Shown here: positions 9,293-18,935 of the stretch, in pieces | Layout of the letters: the number at the start of each line of letters is the position of its first letter | How positions within the stretch are numbered: position 1 is the first letter of the stretch | Origin: Peribacillus sp. FSL H8-0477 | GTDB taxonomy: Bacteria > Bacillota > Bacilli > Bacillales > DSM-1321 | Direction of reading: 5' to 3' | Assembly: GCF_038002765.1 (NCBI RefSeq) | Contig: NZ_JBBODE010000002.1 | Coordinates: 1,054,001-1,118,000 of the forward strand | Length of the DNA stretch: 64,000 nucleotides | Made by a program: the position numbers and the translations under genes | Notes under the pieces: generated by a model | Seen by the model: only the letters and a program-made list of their open reading frames with translations | What the model was told of the DNA's origin: nothing | Databases searched by the model: none

Positions 9293-9322
9293 GCAGCGGA
9301 TTTATTTCCGCTGTTTTTTTAT
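9293..9322 (+). terminator. Rho-independent terminator after the flavin oxidoreductase
   Basis: CAGCGGA and TCCGCTG arms around a short ATTTAT loop, followed by a run of seven T, just after the stop codon at 9285. Confidence 0.8.
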
Positions 9323-9352
9323 GTAGAAAGTAGAATTTTTCATTTTCTATAA

Positions 9353-9388
9353 AAAAATGGGTTCCCGTGGTATCGGAAACCCATTTCT
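9353..9388 (-). terminator. Terminator of the ubiB-like gene
   Basis: AAATGGGTTTCC and its near complement around a nine-base loop, with A-runs on the plus strand that read as T-runs on the minus strand. It lies between the convergent oxidoreductase and ubiB-like genes. Confidence 0.7.
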
Positions 9389-9406
9389 GTAGAATAAGAA
9401 TAACAA

Positions 9407-11080
9407 CTAAAATCTTCCAGATTTAAAAATGGCGAAGATCAGCCAGAGGAACATGAGTAAGGCAATACATGACCCAATTTCAATAACAGGAAGCTTCCAT
9501 AGAAGCGAGGCTTGACCAGAAATGGAAGAACCGATAATTAAGCCAACCATAATAATACTGAAAGCGAGTACGACGATGGCAAAAGATAGTCGATTTGAAA
9601 TACGATCCATCTTTTTTAAAAATATATTTAACTCAGGAATAGTAATCTCGAGACGCATTTTTCCTTTTTGAATAGTGGATGCAACCTCACGCAGTTTTTT
9701 CGGAAGGTCGGCAAGTATTTCCGTATACTCGGTAAGGTGCTCCCAAGCGTTTGCGGCAATTTTCTTTGGATTATACCGTTCTTTTAATAACTGCTTGCCA
9801 AAAGGTTCGGCTGCATTCATTATACTGAATTCATGATCCAGCATTTCAACTAGGGCTTCCACGGTTAGTAAAGCTTTAGCTAACATGGTTAGTTCTGCAG
9901 GAATCATGATTTGATGTTTGTAGGCTACAGTCAGCAAATCGGATACTGCACCGCCAAGACTGATTTGACTTAGGGGAACATCATAATACCTGTCCCTTAA
10001 TTCATCTATATCGACATGTAATGCTGACATGTCTGTATCAAATGGAATAACGCCCATTTCCGATATAGCTTTAATAATTCCATTTGTACTGCCGCTCTTC
10101 ATAGACAAGGCAAGTAAGGCGAATTGATTCTGCATGTTTGCAGAAAGTCGTCCAACCATACCGAAGTCCATCCAGACAATTCGATCCCCAGGAAGAATAA
10201 TGATATTTCCTGGATGAGGATCACCATGAAAAAACCCTTCGATAAGAATTTGATGGAGCATCGAATGGGCAATTCGTTCAGCAATTACTTTTCTGTCATA
10301 ACCTTCTTCTTCAAGTCTAGTCAGATTGTTAACTTTTACACCGCTTATGTACTCCATTGTTAGGACTTTAGCTGTTGTATGGCTCCAATATACACGAGGA
10401 ACCTTGATTGTCTCATCATTCATTGAAGGTCGAGATATTTTTTCACTATTGCGTCCTTCTGTTTGATAATCAAGCTCCAGCGTTAGTGATTTTGAGAACT
10501 CTTCAATAATTTCTCTCAGTTGAAAACGCTTGGCACGGTCAATACGTGACTCCATAATACGAGCCAGATCATCAAGTATTTCGAGATCGGTTTTAACAAG
10601 AGGTCGAATATGCGGACGTTGCACTTTAACGGCGACACGTTCATTCGTATGCAGTCTTGCCCTATGAACCTGTCCGATTGAAGCGGTAGCCAGCGGTGTT
10701 TCATCAAATTCACTAAATAAATTTTCAAGATCATCGCCCAATTCTTCCTCAATAATCTGACGAACTTGCTGAAAACTGAAGGGAGAAACTTGGTCTTGCA
10801 ATTTTTCCAGTTCAAAAATAATGTCTTCAGGTAATATATCACGTCGAGTACTTGCCATCTGTCCTAACTTTACAAAGGTTGGACCTAATTCCTGAAGCAT
10901 CAGCCGCAGCCTTTCACCAGTCGTACGATTTCTTGAGTTCTTATCGGAAAGGACTTTTTTCTGAAAAGGAAGCCGTTCCAGTAAGCCCAAATCTTTTACT
11001 AGATAGCCAAATCCGTTCCTTAAAAAAGCACTGATAATTTCCTGATAGCGCTGTGCATGTTTCATCCGCTTTCCTATCAT
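9407..11080 (-). CDS. UbiB/ABC1/AarF family protein-kinase-like ATPase
   Basis: A 557-residue atypical kinase of the UbiB/COQ8 family. The defining KxGQ motif is KLGQMASTRRDILP (residues about 72-85), followed by the alanine-rich nucleotide loop ATASIGQVHRA, the lysine in VAVKVQRPHIRP, the catalytic HGDPHPGNI and the metal-binding MDFGMVGRL. Two hydrophobic C-terminal segments (LSFAIVVLAFSIIMVGLIIG and the last 25 residues) suggest membrane anchoring, as in the family. A GGAGGGG ribosome binding site precedes the ATG. The next gene upstream, 20 bases away on the same strand, encodes a phasin-like protein that commonly accompanies ubiB homologues in Bacillaceae. These bacteria use menaquinone, so a ubiquinone-specific role is unlikely. 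The exact function is not known. Confidence 0.9.
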   Translation of the reverse strand: MIGKRMKHAQRYQEIISAFLRNGFGYLVKDLGLLERLPFQKKVLSDKNSRNRTTGERLRLMLQELGPTFVKLGQMASTRRDILPEDIIFELEKLQDQVSPFSFQQVRQIIEEELGDDLENLFSEFDETPLATASIGQVHRARLHTNERVAVKVQRPHIRPLVKTDLEILDDLARIMESRIDRAKRFQLREIIEEFSKSLTLELDYQTEGRNSEKISRPSMNDETIKVPRVYWSHTTAKVLTMEYISGVKVNNLTRLEEEGYDRKVIAERIAHSMLHQILIEGFFHGDPHPGNIIILPGDRIVWMDFGMVGRLSANMQNQFALLALSMKSGSTNGIIKAISEMGVIPFDTDMSALHVDIDELRDRYYDVPLSQISLGGAVSDLLTVAYKHQIMIPAELTMLAKALLTVEALVEMLDHEFSIMNAAEPFGKQLLKERYNPKKIAANAWEHLTEYTEILADLPKKLREVASTIQKGKMRLEITIPELNIFLKKMDRISNRLSFAIVVLAFSIIMVGLIIGSSISGQASLLWKLPVIEIGSCIALLMFLWLIFAIFKSGRF

Positions 11081-11100
11081 ATGAACCCCTCCTTACACGA

Positions 11101-11394
11101 TTAGTGGAGTCTTTGCTCTAACAGCTCAATTCTCCGTTTTAACGTATCAACTTCTTTCTGAGAGGCAAGGTTCAAATCCTTGAGTGCCTTGGAAACAAGT
11201 GCTGTAACTTGATGGTCAAGATCACGTTTTGCTTGGGTGCCTTTTTCGGTTAACTGCTCAAGCAATTCCTTTGATTCAGTCCGGCTGAGTTCCCCTTTAG
11301 CAACAAGGTCCTCGAAGACCTTTTCCAATTGCTCTTTAGTCGTAACGGCAGCTCCTACACCTAAAGAAAAAATTTGATTGAGCAGATTTTTCAT
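11101..11394 (-). CDS. Phasin-like coiled-coil protein
   Basis: A 97-residue hydrophilic protein resembling the small 'polyhydroxyalkanoate synthesis regulator phasin' family. After a short hydrophobic start (LLNQIFSLGVGAAVTTKEQ) it is almost entirely predicted helix and ends in a heptad-like segment LKRRIELLEQRLH, suggesting coiled-coil oligomerisation. GAGGAATTTC precedes the ATG. It is the first gene of a two-gene unit with the ubiB-like kinase. No PHA synthase genes are seen in the window, so a role in PHA granules is not supported here; an accessory role to the UbiB-like protein is equally possible. Confidence 0.75.
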   Translation of the reverse strand: MKNLLNQIFSLGVGAAVTTKEQLEKVFEDLVAKGELSRTESKELLEQLTEKGTQAKRDLDHQVTALVSKALKDLNLASQKEVDTLKRRIELLEQRLH

Positions 11395-11511
11395 TGAAAT
11401 TCCTCCTCTAGTTTCTTTCTTAAATCATACAACATTGAGCAGACTGCACCAAATTAAAAGCAAGAATTATTAGAAGTTATCCATTTTCTGTTTTTAATTA
11501 TTTTTATTAGA

Positions 11512-11560
11512 TTAGAATTATTATTGTTTATTTATTGGGTTGATTATGATAATATGAATA
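11512..11560 (+). promoter_or_regulatory. Candidate promoter with PerR- and Fur-like boxes upstream of pfeT
   Basis: The region 11395-11738 has no gene. TTGTTT at 11524 and GATAAT at 11548 form a sigma-A-like promoter with 18-base spacing. TTAGAATTATTATTG (11512-11526) matches the 15-base PerR consensus at 11 of 14 defined positions and overlaps the -35. GATTATGATAATATGAATA (11542-11560) matches the 19-base Fur consensus at 13 positions and overlaps the -10. B. subtilis pfeT is controlled by PerR and Fur, which makes the matches plausible; the AT-richness makes chance matches possible. Confidence 0.45.
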
Positions 11561-11738
11561 TAGAAAAACGAATGAATTTCCATATAACTGTTTCAATAGT
11601 GCTGTTTTCGTTCCTTGAACGAAAGCAGCCTTTCCTACTTTATAAATAGAATGAAGTTGATTATCTTTCTCAATTAGACATCTTTCAAATGAGAACGAGT
11701 TTCATCTAGATGAATGATTGAACACTACTGGAGGGAAA

Positions 11739-13661
11739 ATGATGATTGAGGAATCAAAAGCGCTTAGACAGAATAAAATTAGTGAGACTTCTATTCTGGA
11801 TAAACTTAAACCACATATTGAACTTATTGCCGCTCTTTTTAGCGGTGTATTAATTGTTATAGGCTTGATATTAGCTAAAGCTGACATGGAGACATCATCG
11901 ATTGTTATTTATCTGTTAGCTTTCGTTATTGGCGGATATGCCAAAGCGAAGGAGGGTATTGAAGATACAATAGCAGATAAACAATTGAATGTAGAAATGT
12001 TGATGATCCTTGCCGCAGTCGGTTCTGCCATCATTGGCTACTGGACAGAAGGTGCTATATTAATCTTCATATTTGCCTTAAGCGGTGCATTAGAAACTTA
12101 TACAATGAACAAAAGCCATAAAGAAATTTCAGCTTTGATGGACTTGCAGCCAGAGGAAGCTCTTCGCATAAATAATGGGCATGAAGAAAAAGTAGCTGTT
12201 TCTGCTTTAGCTGTAGGTGACTTAATTCTGGTTAAACCTGGGGAACGTGTACCGTCTGATGGTGTTATTACAGAAGGGAAAACGAATCTGGATGAAGCCG
12301 CAATTACAGGAGAATCTTTTCCTGTCAGTAAAAGCTTGAAAGATGAAGTATTCGCAGGAACGGTTAATTTGCGAGGAACCATTACTGTTGAAATTACTAA
12401 GCCTAGCAGTGAAACATTGTTTCAAAAAATCATTTTGCTTGTTCAATCTGCACAAAGTGAAAAATCACCTTCACAGCTTTTTATTGAACGCTTTGAAGGT
12501 ACTTATGTAAAAGTTGTCTTGGCCGTTGTTGCCTTAATGATGTTCCTGCCGCATTTCGTTTTAGGTTGGAGCTGGACAGAAACATTCTACCGTGCAATGA
12601 TCCTGCTCGTTGTCGCATCTCCATGCGCACTGGTCGCGTCCATAATGCCAGCTACCTTATCTGCTATCTCCAACGGTGCTCGTCATGGAATACTAGTCAA
12701 GGGCGGTGTCCATCTCGAAAATCTTGGGTCTATGCAGGCAATAGCTCTTGATAAAACAGGTACACTAACCAAAGGAAAACCAGAAGTAACAGATGTTGTT
12801 GTTCGTGAAGATCTTTCAGAGGCTGAATTTTTATTCACAGTTGCGTCTGTAGAAAATTATTCGAATCATCCATTGGCGGCTTCAATTGTACGATATGCCA
12901 AGACTAAAATAGATAAACCGCTCATTAAGCCTGAAAATATGGAAGATATCTCAGGATACGGTGTACAGGGAATGATAAACGGTGTTCTTTGGAAAGCAGG
13001 CAGAGCTGAGTTTGTTGGCGGCCTCGAATCGGAACAGTTCCAAATTGGAATTGGACAAAAGCTTGCAGAACAAGGGAAAACCGTAGTCTATGTTAGAGAT
13101 GAACAGGGCATTGCCGGCATCATGACACTTAAAGACGTCGTTCGGGATACCACAATTGCAGCGATTGACGCTCTTCGTAAAGAGGGGATTCGTACAGTTA
13201 TGCTTACCGGAGATGGTGAAAAAACAGCGAAAGCAATCGCAGCTGAAAGTCACATAGATATGTATATTTCTGGGTGTTTGCCGGAGACAAAGGTAGATGA
13301 AATTAAAAAGCTCATGGAACAGTTTGGTACGGTGGCAATGGTTGGTGACGGCATCAATGATGCCCCAGCGCTGGCAACCGCGTCTATCGGGATTGCAATG
13401 GGGGAAGGAACTGACGTTGCACTCGAAACAGCAGATGTCGTATTAATGAAAAATGATTTGCCTCGTATTGCTGAAGCAGTTAAATTATCAAAGAAAATGA
13501 ACAAAATCATTAAACAAAATGTTGTGTTTTCTATATTAGTTATTATGGTTTTGATTGCTTCTAATTTCCTTCAGTTTCTTGATTTACCGTATGGAGTTAT
13601 TGGACATGAAGGAAGTACAATTTTAGTTATCCTCAATAGTCTGCGCTTATTAAAAAATTAA
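11739..13661 (+). CDS. pfeT: P1B-4-type metal-efflux ATPase (PfeT/ZosA-like)
   Basis: A heavy-metal P-type ATPase of about 640 residues. It has no N-terminal CxxC metal-binding domain. The membrane metal site shows the SPC signature (VVASPCALVAS) instead of CPC, and the last helix region has HEGSTILVILNSLRLL; SPC plus HEGxT defines the P1B-4 group. Catalytic motifs are TGES in the actuator domain, DKTGTLTKGKPE with the phosphorylated aspartate, HP in the nucleotide domain (NHPLAAS), and MVGDGINDAPAL. The B. subtilis relative, first called ZosA and later PfeT, exports ferrous iron under peroxide and iron stress. A TTG at 11718 is in frame, but GGAGGG at 11730-11735 points to the ATG at 11739 or, with better spacing, 11742. 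A hairpin terminator follows the gene. Confidence 0.9.
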   Translation: MMIEESKALRQNKISETSILDKLKPHIELIAALFSGVLIVIGLILAKADMETSSIVIYLLAFVIGGYAKAKEGIEDTIADKQLNVEMLMILAAVGSAIIGYWTEGAILIFIFALSGALETYTMNKSHKEISALMDLQPEEALRINNGHEEKVAVSALAVGDLILVKPGERVPSDGVITEGKTNLDEAAITGESFPVSKSLKDEVFAGTVNLRGTITVEITKPSSETLFQKIILLVQSAQSEKSPSQLFIERFEGTYVKVVLAVVALMMFLPHFVLGWSWTETFYRAMILLVVASPCALVASIMPATLSAISNGARHGILVKGGVHLENLGSMQAIALDKTGTLTKGKPEVTDVVVREDLSEAEFLFTVASVENYSNHPLAASIVRYAKTKIDKPLIKPENMEDISGYGVQGMINGVLWKAGRAEFVGGLESEQFQIGIGQKLAEQGKTVVYVRDEQGIAGIMTLKDVVRDTTIAAIDALRKEGIRTVMLTGDGEKTAKAIAAESHIDMYISGCLPETKVDEIKKLMEQFGTVAMVGDGINDAPALATASIGIAMGEGTDVALETADVVLMKNDLPRIAEAVKLSKKMNKIIKQNVVFSILVIMVLIASNFLQFLDLPYGVIGHEGSTILVILNSLRLLKN

Positions 13662-13669
13662 TACCAATA

Positions 13670-13707
13670 AAAAATGCTGATCAGAAATCATGATCGGCAT
13701 TTTTTTA
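13670..13707 (+). terminator. Terminator after pfeT
   Basis: AAATGCTGATCA and TGATCGGCATTT arms around a GAAATCA-type loop, followed by seven T. Confidence 0.8.
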
Positions 13708-13766
13708 TGGCATTGAAAAAACGACCATACTGTATACCAGTCATGATCGCTGCAGCTTATGTATAC

Positions 13767-14012
13767 TTATTGTTCATAATTGATAGGCACTACGTTCATC
13801 CCGACCATCTTAGCTGCCAAGTAACGGCGATAGCCATTTGTTAGGACATTAGTATCTTTATTTATTGTTATAGGTTCATCTAAATTACCGGTCCGAACAA
13901 CATAATCCATAACTTCCTTGGTTTTGTCATCACTAGGATGTGAATGCAAGAATTCCTCGGATACTATAATCTCTTCTAATGATATAAATCCTTCTGTTCC
14001 AACTGGTTTCAA
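13767..14012 (-). CDS. Small ParB/sulfiredoxin-fold protein
   Basis: An 81-residue protein resembling the isolated N-terminal ParB/Srx nuclease-like fold: a short strand and helix (FISLEEIIVSEEFLHSHPS), then the DEPITINKDTNVLTNGYRRYLAAKMVG block. In that block TNGYRRYLAA matches the conserved DGHHRxxAA-type motif, with N instead of D at the first position. I chose the TTG at 14012 because AGAGGTGG lies five bases before it, whereas the upstream GTG at 14021 lies inside that ribosome binding site. It is a single gene, convergent with pfeT. Similar stand-alone domains occur in Bacillus without a known function. Confidence 0.7.
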   Translation of the reverse strand: MKPVGTEGFISLEEIIVSEEFLHSHPSDDKTKEVMDYVVRTGNLDEPITINKDTNVLTNGYRRYLAAKMVGMNVVPINYEQ

Positions 14013-14422
14013 GTTTACCACCTCTTCTTACTATTAATTATATACGCTAATAGATGAAAATGACCTTTCAAAACAAAAATAATCAAAATTTTTGACTTTT
14101 TATGAAGTGGAAGATTCACAATTACTGGTTTTTAGACTAGAATGACCTATTTATAAAATAATTTGTCTACCCAGCACATTCAGATTATGAGAAGGTTTAA
14201 TTATAATGATATAATATTATTATTTCATAAACTGGTGAAATATATAAGAAATAGGTTTTTTATTTAGAAATGTACTAAATAATAGGTATAAAAAAAGAAT
14301 ATGGTGAAAGATAGTATAATTGACGTTATTGGCAGTAAGTGATATTATTATATTGGTATAATAATATGATTTGTGTGAAAAATTTCACGTATTACAATGA
14401 AATCAGCAGGAGGAAATTAGAA
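14013..14422 (+). promoter_or_regulatory. Intergenic region with abrB promoter (TTGACG-17-TATTAT)
   Basis: This 410-base AT-rich gap separates the divergent ParB-fold gene and abrB. TTGACG at 14320-14325 and TATTAT at 14343-14348 are separated by exactly 17 bases and make a good sigma-A promoter for abrB. Other AT-rich stretches give no clear signal. AGGAGG at 14408-14413 is the abrB ribosome binding site. Confidence 0.65.
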
Positions 14423-14707
14423 ATGAAATCAACAGGAATTGTTCGTAAAATCGATGAATTAGGTAGAATCGTTATCCCTAAAGAGTTACGCCGTACACTT
14501 GGCATTATGGAGAAAGATCCATTGGAAATATATGTTGAACAAGAACGTATTATCCTAAAGAAATATCAACCAAACATGACATGCCAAATTACTGGGGAAA
14601 CGTCTGATAATAACCTTAAATTAGCGAACGGATCTTTAATTTTAAGCCATGAAGGTGCAGAACTTCTAATTAAAGAAATTCAAGCAAACTTCGAAGCTTC
14701 TAAATAA
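14423..14707 (+). CDS. abrB: AbrB-family transition-state regulator
   Basis: A 94-residue DNA-binding protein with the AbrB N-terminal swapped-hairpin domain: STGIVRKIDELGRIVIPKELRRTLGI, then EKDPLEIYVEQERIILKKY. The C-terminal half (MTCQITGETSDNNLKLANGSLILSHEG) is the multimerisation part, with the single cysteine seen in AbrB. In Bacillus, AbrB represses many post-exponential genes and is itself lowered by Spo0A at sporulation onset. The frame is open upstream to 14339, but the ATG at 14423 has AGGAGG nine bases before it and begins with the family's usual residues. Abh is a close paralogue, so the symbol is likely but not certain. Confidence 0.92.
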   Translation: MKSTGIVRKIDELGRIVIPKELRRTLGIMEKDPLEIYVEQERIILKKYQPNMTCQITGETSDNNLKLANGSLILSHEGAELLIKEIQANFEASK

Positions 14708-14799
14708 ACGATGATACAGATAAATAAATAGGATTGATTTTTAAAGTGATATGATTATTGATATTGCTTTTCTTTTTGTTCCATCAGGCATTTATTGTC

Positions 14800-14862
14800 T
14801 AAAGAGAAACCCCAAAGGTTTGGTTAATTGACTATCCGAACTTTTGGGGTTTCTCTTTTTCT
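14800..14862. terminator. Bidirectional terminator between abrB and the ABC permease gene
   Basis: Long stem: AAAGAGAAACCCCAAA at 14801 pairs with TTTGGGGTTTCTCTTT ending near 14858, around a loop of roughly 27 bases that can pair further. T-runs occur on both strands, fitting the convergent genes. Confidence 0.85.
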
Positions 14863-14872
14863 TTACTATTCG

Positions 14873-15787
14873 TTATGCAGACACATCACGCTTCACGAAG
14901 GCTACAAAAGCGATAACCATAAAGATAAAGAAGTAGATAGCCAGCATAATCACAGAGAAGGTCATTGTCATGCCATCAATAAGACTTGAGCCATTAATAT
15001 ATTGACTTAGATTAATATTGGCAAATATAAGGTATTTTGCCCAATCATAGTAAGCGCCGATTATTCCGGTAATAATATTACCTGATAATAAAAAGAAGAT
15101 TGCTAGTCCGATAGCAAGTGAACTGTTACGGAATGCAGCCGAAATCATAAAGGCTAGTGTCGTAAACATGAGCAGTCCCACTGACTCTAAGCCATATTCA
15201 ATAAGTAATTGAATAATAATATTACGTTCGACTATTTCACCATTAACGTATGCCAAGTAAGGCTGGGTACCTTCAAACCCAAAGAAAATAGAACCGAATA
15301 GAAAGCTTGAGACGAATAGGATGCTAATCATGAACAAAGCAAATAATAAAACAGTTATGTATTTACTAAGCAAGATCTTTACACGGTTGATAGGGCGGAT
15401 TAGCAGTAATTTGATGGTACCCCAACTAAATTCATTTGCAATGATACCTGCCGCAATAATAATCGTAAAGAGAGCGACGAACGATATAAAACTCACTGCA
15501 TCTGTCATGAAGTCCCAGACATTATATGTCGCGTTTGGTGGTAGATTATGATCAATCCGATATTGGTTTTCAGCAATATACGGCTTCATCATTTCGTCAT
15601 CTGCGTAATTTTTATTCTCTTCTGTAAGTGTTACTTTCCAAGCCCCGTTTTCGCTATTCGTATCCGGTTTATCGAAGAAATATAACGCAATGGCTGTACC
15701 GAGCACGAGAAGGAGTGTAATCCCAATCAGGATGTACGTTGCTTTTCGTTTGAAAATCTTAATCCATTCATTTGCTAAAAGGCCCAT
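14873..15787 (-). CDS. ABC-2 type transporter permease
   Basis: A 304-residue integral membrane protein with about six hydrophobic segments. The first follows a basic N-terminus (WIKIFKRKATYILIGITLLLVLG), then comes an extracytoplasmic stretch of about 70 residues (near 35-105). Further segments follow around ISFVALFTIIIAAGIIANEF, VLLFALFMISILFVSSFLFG, GLLMFTTLAFMISAAF and LAIGLAIFFLLSGNIITGII, plus the C-terminal VIMLAIYFFIFMVIAFVAF. EFSWGTIKLLLIRPINRVKILLSKY is the typical cytoplasmic coupling region of ABC-2 permeases. Its start overlaps the stop of the ATPase gene (TAATG). It is probably an exporter of a lipid, peptide or antibiotic; the substrate is not visible in the sequence. Confidence 0.88.
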   Translation of the reverse strand: MGLLANEWIKIFKRKATYILIGITLLLVLGTAIALYFFDKPDTNSENGAWKVTLTEENKNYADDEMMKPYIAENQYRIDHNLPPNATYNVWDFMTDAVSFISFVALFTIIIAAGIIANEFSWGTIKLLLIRPINRVKILLSKYITVLLFALFMISILFVSSFLFGSIFFGFEGTQPYLAYVNGEIVERNIIIQLLIEYGLESVGLLMFTTLAFMISAAFRNSSLAIGLAIFFLLSGNIITGIIGAYYDWAKYLIFANINLSQYINGSSLIDGMTMTFSVIMLAIYFFIFMVIAFVAFVKRDVSA

Positions 15788-16707
15788 TATGCAACGCCTC
15801 CCTTTTTACCAGTTATCTCTAGGAACTTATCTTCTAAAGATTTATTAATAGGCGCTGCTTCATAGATTTCACAGTCGTTTTCAACGAGTGTTTTAATAAT
15901 ATTCGGCATATTAATAGACGTCCCGGTAATCTCAATAGACCGTTTTCCTTGAGTAATAACGGCATCAGTAAAAGATGATTGCAGGACAGTTAATGCTGTC
16001 GAAATAGGTCTTGCATCAATCAAATAACTCTTATTATCTTCAGTCATCATATCGTTAACATTTTGGACATCAATCATCCGGCCGTTTTGAATAATGCCTA
16101 TTCGGTCACACATCATTTCCATTTCAGCTAATAAATGACTGGAGACGATAACCGCCATATTTTCTTCGCGGGCAAGCTTCTTAATATAATCTCGAATTTC
16201 ACGTATACCAGATGGATCCAAGCCATTTGTTGGTTCATCGAGTATTAATATCTTGGGACGGTGAAGTAATGCTTGCGCAATGCCTAGACGCTGCCTCATA
16301 CCAAGTGAGTATGTTTTTACTTTTTCTTTTAAACGATCTTGAAGTCCGACCAGTTCGGCCACTTCCATGATTCGTTCTTTAGTTACACCTTTGGTCATTC
16401 GGGCATATTGCTTTAGATTATCAAGACCAGACATAAACTTATACATTTCTGGGTTTTCAACGATACCGCCTACTTGGGCAATTGCTTTTTCAAAATCTGT
16501 GGAAATACTATACTTGCCGATCTTTATATCTCCGGAAGTAATCTTCATTAAGCCAACCAACATCCTAATTGTGGTTGTTTTTCCCGCACCATTAGGTCCA
16601 AGAAATCCAAACACTTCTCCGGCATGGACGTCAAAGCTGATATTATCAATAATCAGCTTTTTTCCAATTTTCTTCGATACATTCGATAAGGTTATTACTT
16701 TCTCCAA
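15787..16707 (-). CDS. ABC transporter ATP-binding protein (BcrA/YxlF-like)
   Basis: A 306-residue ABC ATPase of the DRA/bacitracin-exporter type. Walker A is GFLGPNGAGKTTTIR, the Q-loop region VGGIVENPEMYKFMSGLDNL, the signature YSLGMRQRLGIAQALLHRP, and Walker B with H-loop ILILDEPTNGLDPSGIREIR and VIVSSHLLAEME. A C-terminal extension of about 90 residues after the ATPase core is usual for this family. It is the first gene of a two-gene operon with the ABC-2 permease. Similar pairs in Bacillus act in resistance to antimicrobial peptides or in unknown export. No two-component genes lie next to it. Confidence 0.9.
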   Translation of the reverse strand: MEKVITLSNVSKKIGKKLIIDNISFDVHAGEVFGFLGPNGAGKTTTIRMLVGLMKITSGDIKIGKYSISTDFEKAIAQVGGIVENPEMYKFMSGLDNLKQYARMTKGVTKERIMEVAELVGLQDRLKEKVKTYSLGMRQRLGIAQALLHRPKILILDEPTNGLDPSGIREIRDYIKKLAREENMAVIVSSHLLAEMEMMCDRIGIIQNGRMIDVQNVNDMMTEDNKSYLIDARPISTALTVLQSSFTDAVITQGKRSIEITGTSINMPNIIKTLVENDCEIYEAAPINKSLEDKFLEITGKKGGVA

Positions 16708-16952
16708 ACTGACACTCTCCCTTTTTTCCTCTTACAACACACATGTTTTAAAAGGTAATATATGTAAGACTTATCTGTAAATTCTAGCATGTTCCTAACT
16801 ATCTGTCTAATAAACTTAGAATTGACTATCAAATGCATAATTGAGAGAAGTTTGTCCACACAATCTCTGCCTTACCTGAATACAATACCAAGAAAATGTA
16901 AGGGCCGTATACCAAAAAGGCACAAGAATGTGCGACAAGGAGAAAATCTGTT

Positions 16953-17918
16953 ATGAACATTATACTCATTTCTTCTGGTTATAAAGGTATCTACCCTTAT
17001 TTAGAACAAACAGTTGTGGATGAATTCTTGAAATTAGGACACTCAATTGTAAAAATTAATCCCACCCTAACAAAAGAATTAAGGGAAGTAATTAAACAAT
17101 CCAAACCAGAAGTAGTTATTACCCTTGTTGGTTATAAGACAGATAAACAATTATTAAACGATCTGAGAAAAACAGGCGCTGTTTTATGTGTGTGGTTAAC
17201 GGAGGACCCCTTTTACCTAGATAGATCCATAGAAATAATGCCTTATTTTCAGCAGGTTTTTACCATTGATTTAGCTGCATTTGAGTTTTATAAAGTAATG
17301 TTTCCAGAGAAAACTATCATGCATTTGCCTCTTGGAACGATTTCTTCTATCTATCAACCATCGGAAGAGAAAGCAAAGTATGATTTGTGTCTAACAGGTT
17401 TCCCATACCCAGGAAGAGTAGAGTTGGTTCAACGCATTTTAGCAGAGACTCCATATAGCTTAATAGTGGTTGGTCCAGGATGGAGGAAATCGATTGCAGA
17501 GAATGATCCGAACAGAGTAACGATTATTAATAGATGGAGTAGTCCTCACCAGATCCGAAAAGTATATAATCAATCGAAAATTATATTGAATCCCCATCGT
17601 GATGACAACTTTCGTGCCAACCAAAATAATCTTGGAATTACAAGTAAAAGTATCAATAATCGTTGCTTTGATATCGCGGCGTGTGGTGGGTTTCAGTTAA
17701 TTCCTCATAAACCTGATACAGATGTACATTTTAACCTCGAAAAAGAAATCGTTGTTTATTCTAGTCCGCAGCACTGTATAGAATTGATTCATTTTTTTAT
17801 AAAAAATGAAGTGGAACGAACCCAGTATAGTCAAAATGCTTATAAAAGGGCTTTAAACGGTCATACCATGTTTCATAGAATCCAAGACATCCTAAATACA
17901 CTTTTTGAAAAAAAGTAA
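16953..17918 (+). CDS. CgeB-like glycosyltransferase (spore maturation family)
   Basis: A 321-residue protein resembling the CgeB/glycosyltransferase-1-like family. The N-terminal half has a Rossmann-like start (MNIILISSGYKGIYPYLEQ) and the block VLCVWLTEDPFYLDRS, which is typical of CgeB-like proteins. The C-terminal half contains YDLCLTGFPYPGRVELVQRI, VYNQSKIILNPHRDDNF and RCFDIAACGGFQLIPHKPD, matching the nucleotide-sugar-binding region of GT-B enzymes. In B. subtilis cgeB is a sporulation gene acting on the outermost spore layer. Here it is the first gene of the pse/sps cluster, 12 bases before pseB, which supports a role in spore-surface glycan assembly. AAGGAG lies about 11 bases before the ATG. 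Confidence 0.82.
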   Translation: MNIILISSGYKGIYPYLEQTVVDEFLKLGHSIVKINPTLTKELREVIKQSKPEVVITLVGYKTDKQLLNDLRKTGAVLCVWLTEDPFYLDRSIEIMPYFQQVFTIDLAAFEFYKVMFPEKTIMHLPLGTISSIYQPSEEKAKYDLCLTGFPYPGRVELVQRILAETPYSLIVVGPGWRKSIAENDPNRVTIINRWSSPHQIRKVYNQSKIILNPHRDDNFRANQNNLGITSKSINNRCFDIAACGGFQLIPHKPDTDVHFNLEKEIVVYSSPQHCIELIHFFIKNEVERTQYSQNAYKRALNGHTMFHRIQDILNTLFEKK

Positions 17919-18899
<981 letters not shown>

Positions 18900-18935
18900 G
18901 ATAAGACCAGTCTATAGCGTGGATGGTGAAGGTGA

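Noticed and set aside
16801..16952. Sigma-K promoter for the CgeB-like/pse unit
   Set aside because: A CATAATTGA near 16836 resembles the -10, but no AC element sits at the right distance, so I could not support it by eye.
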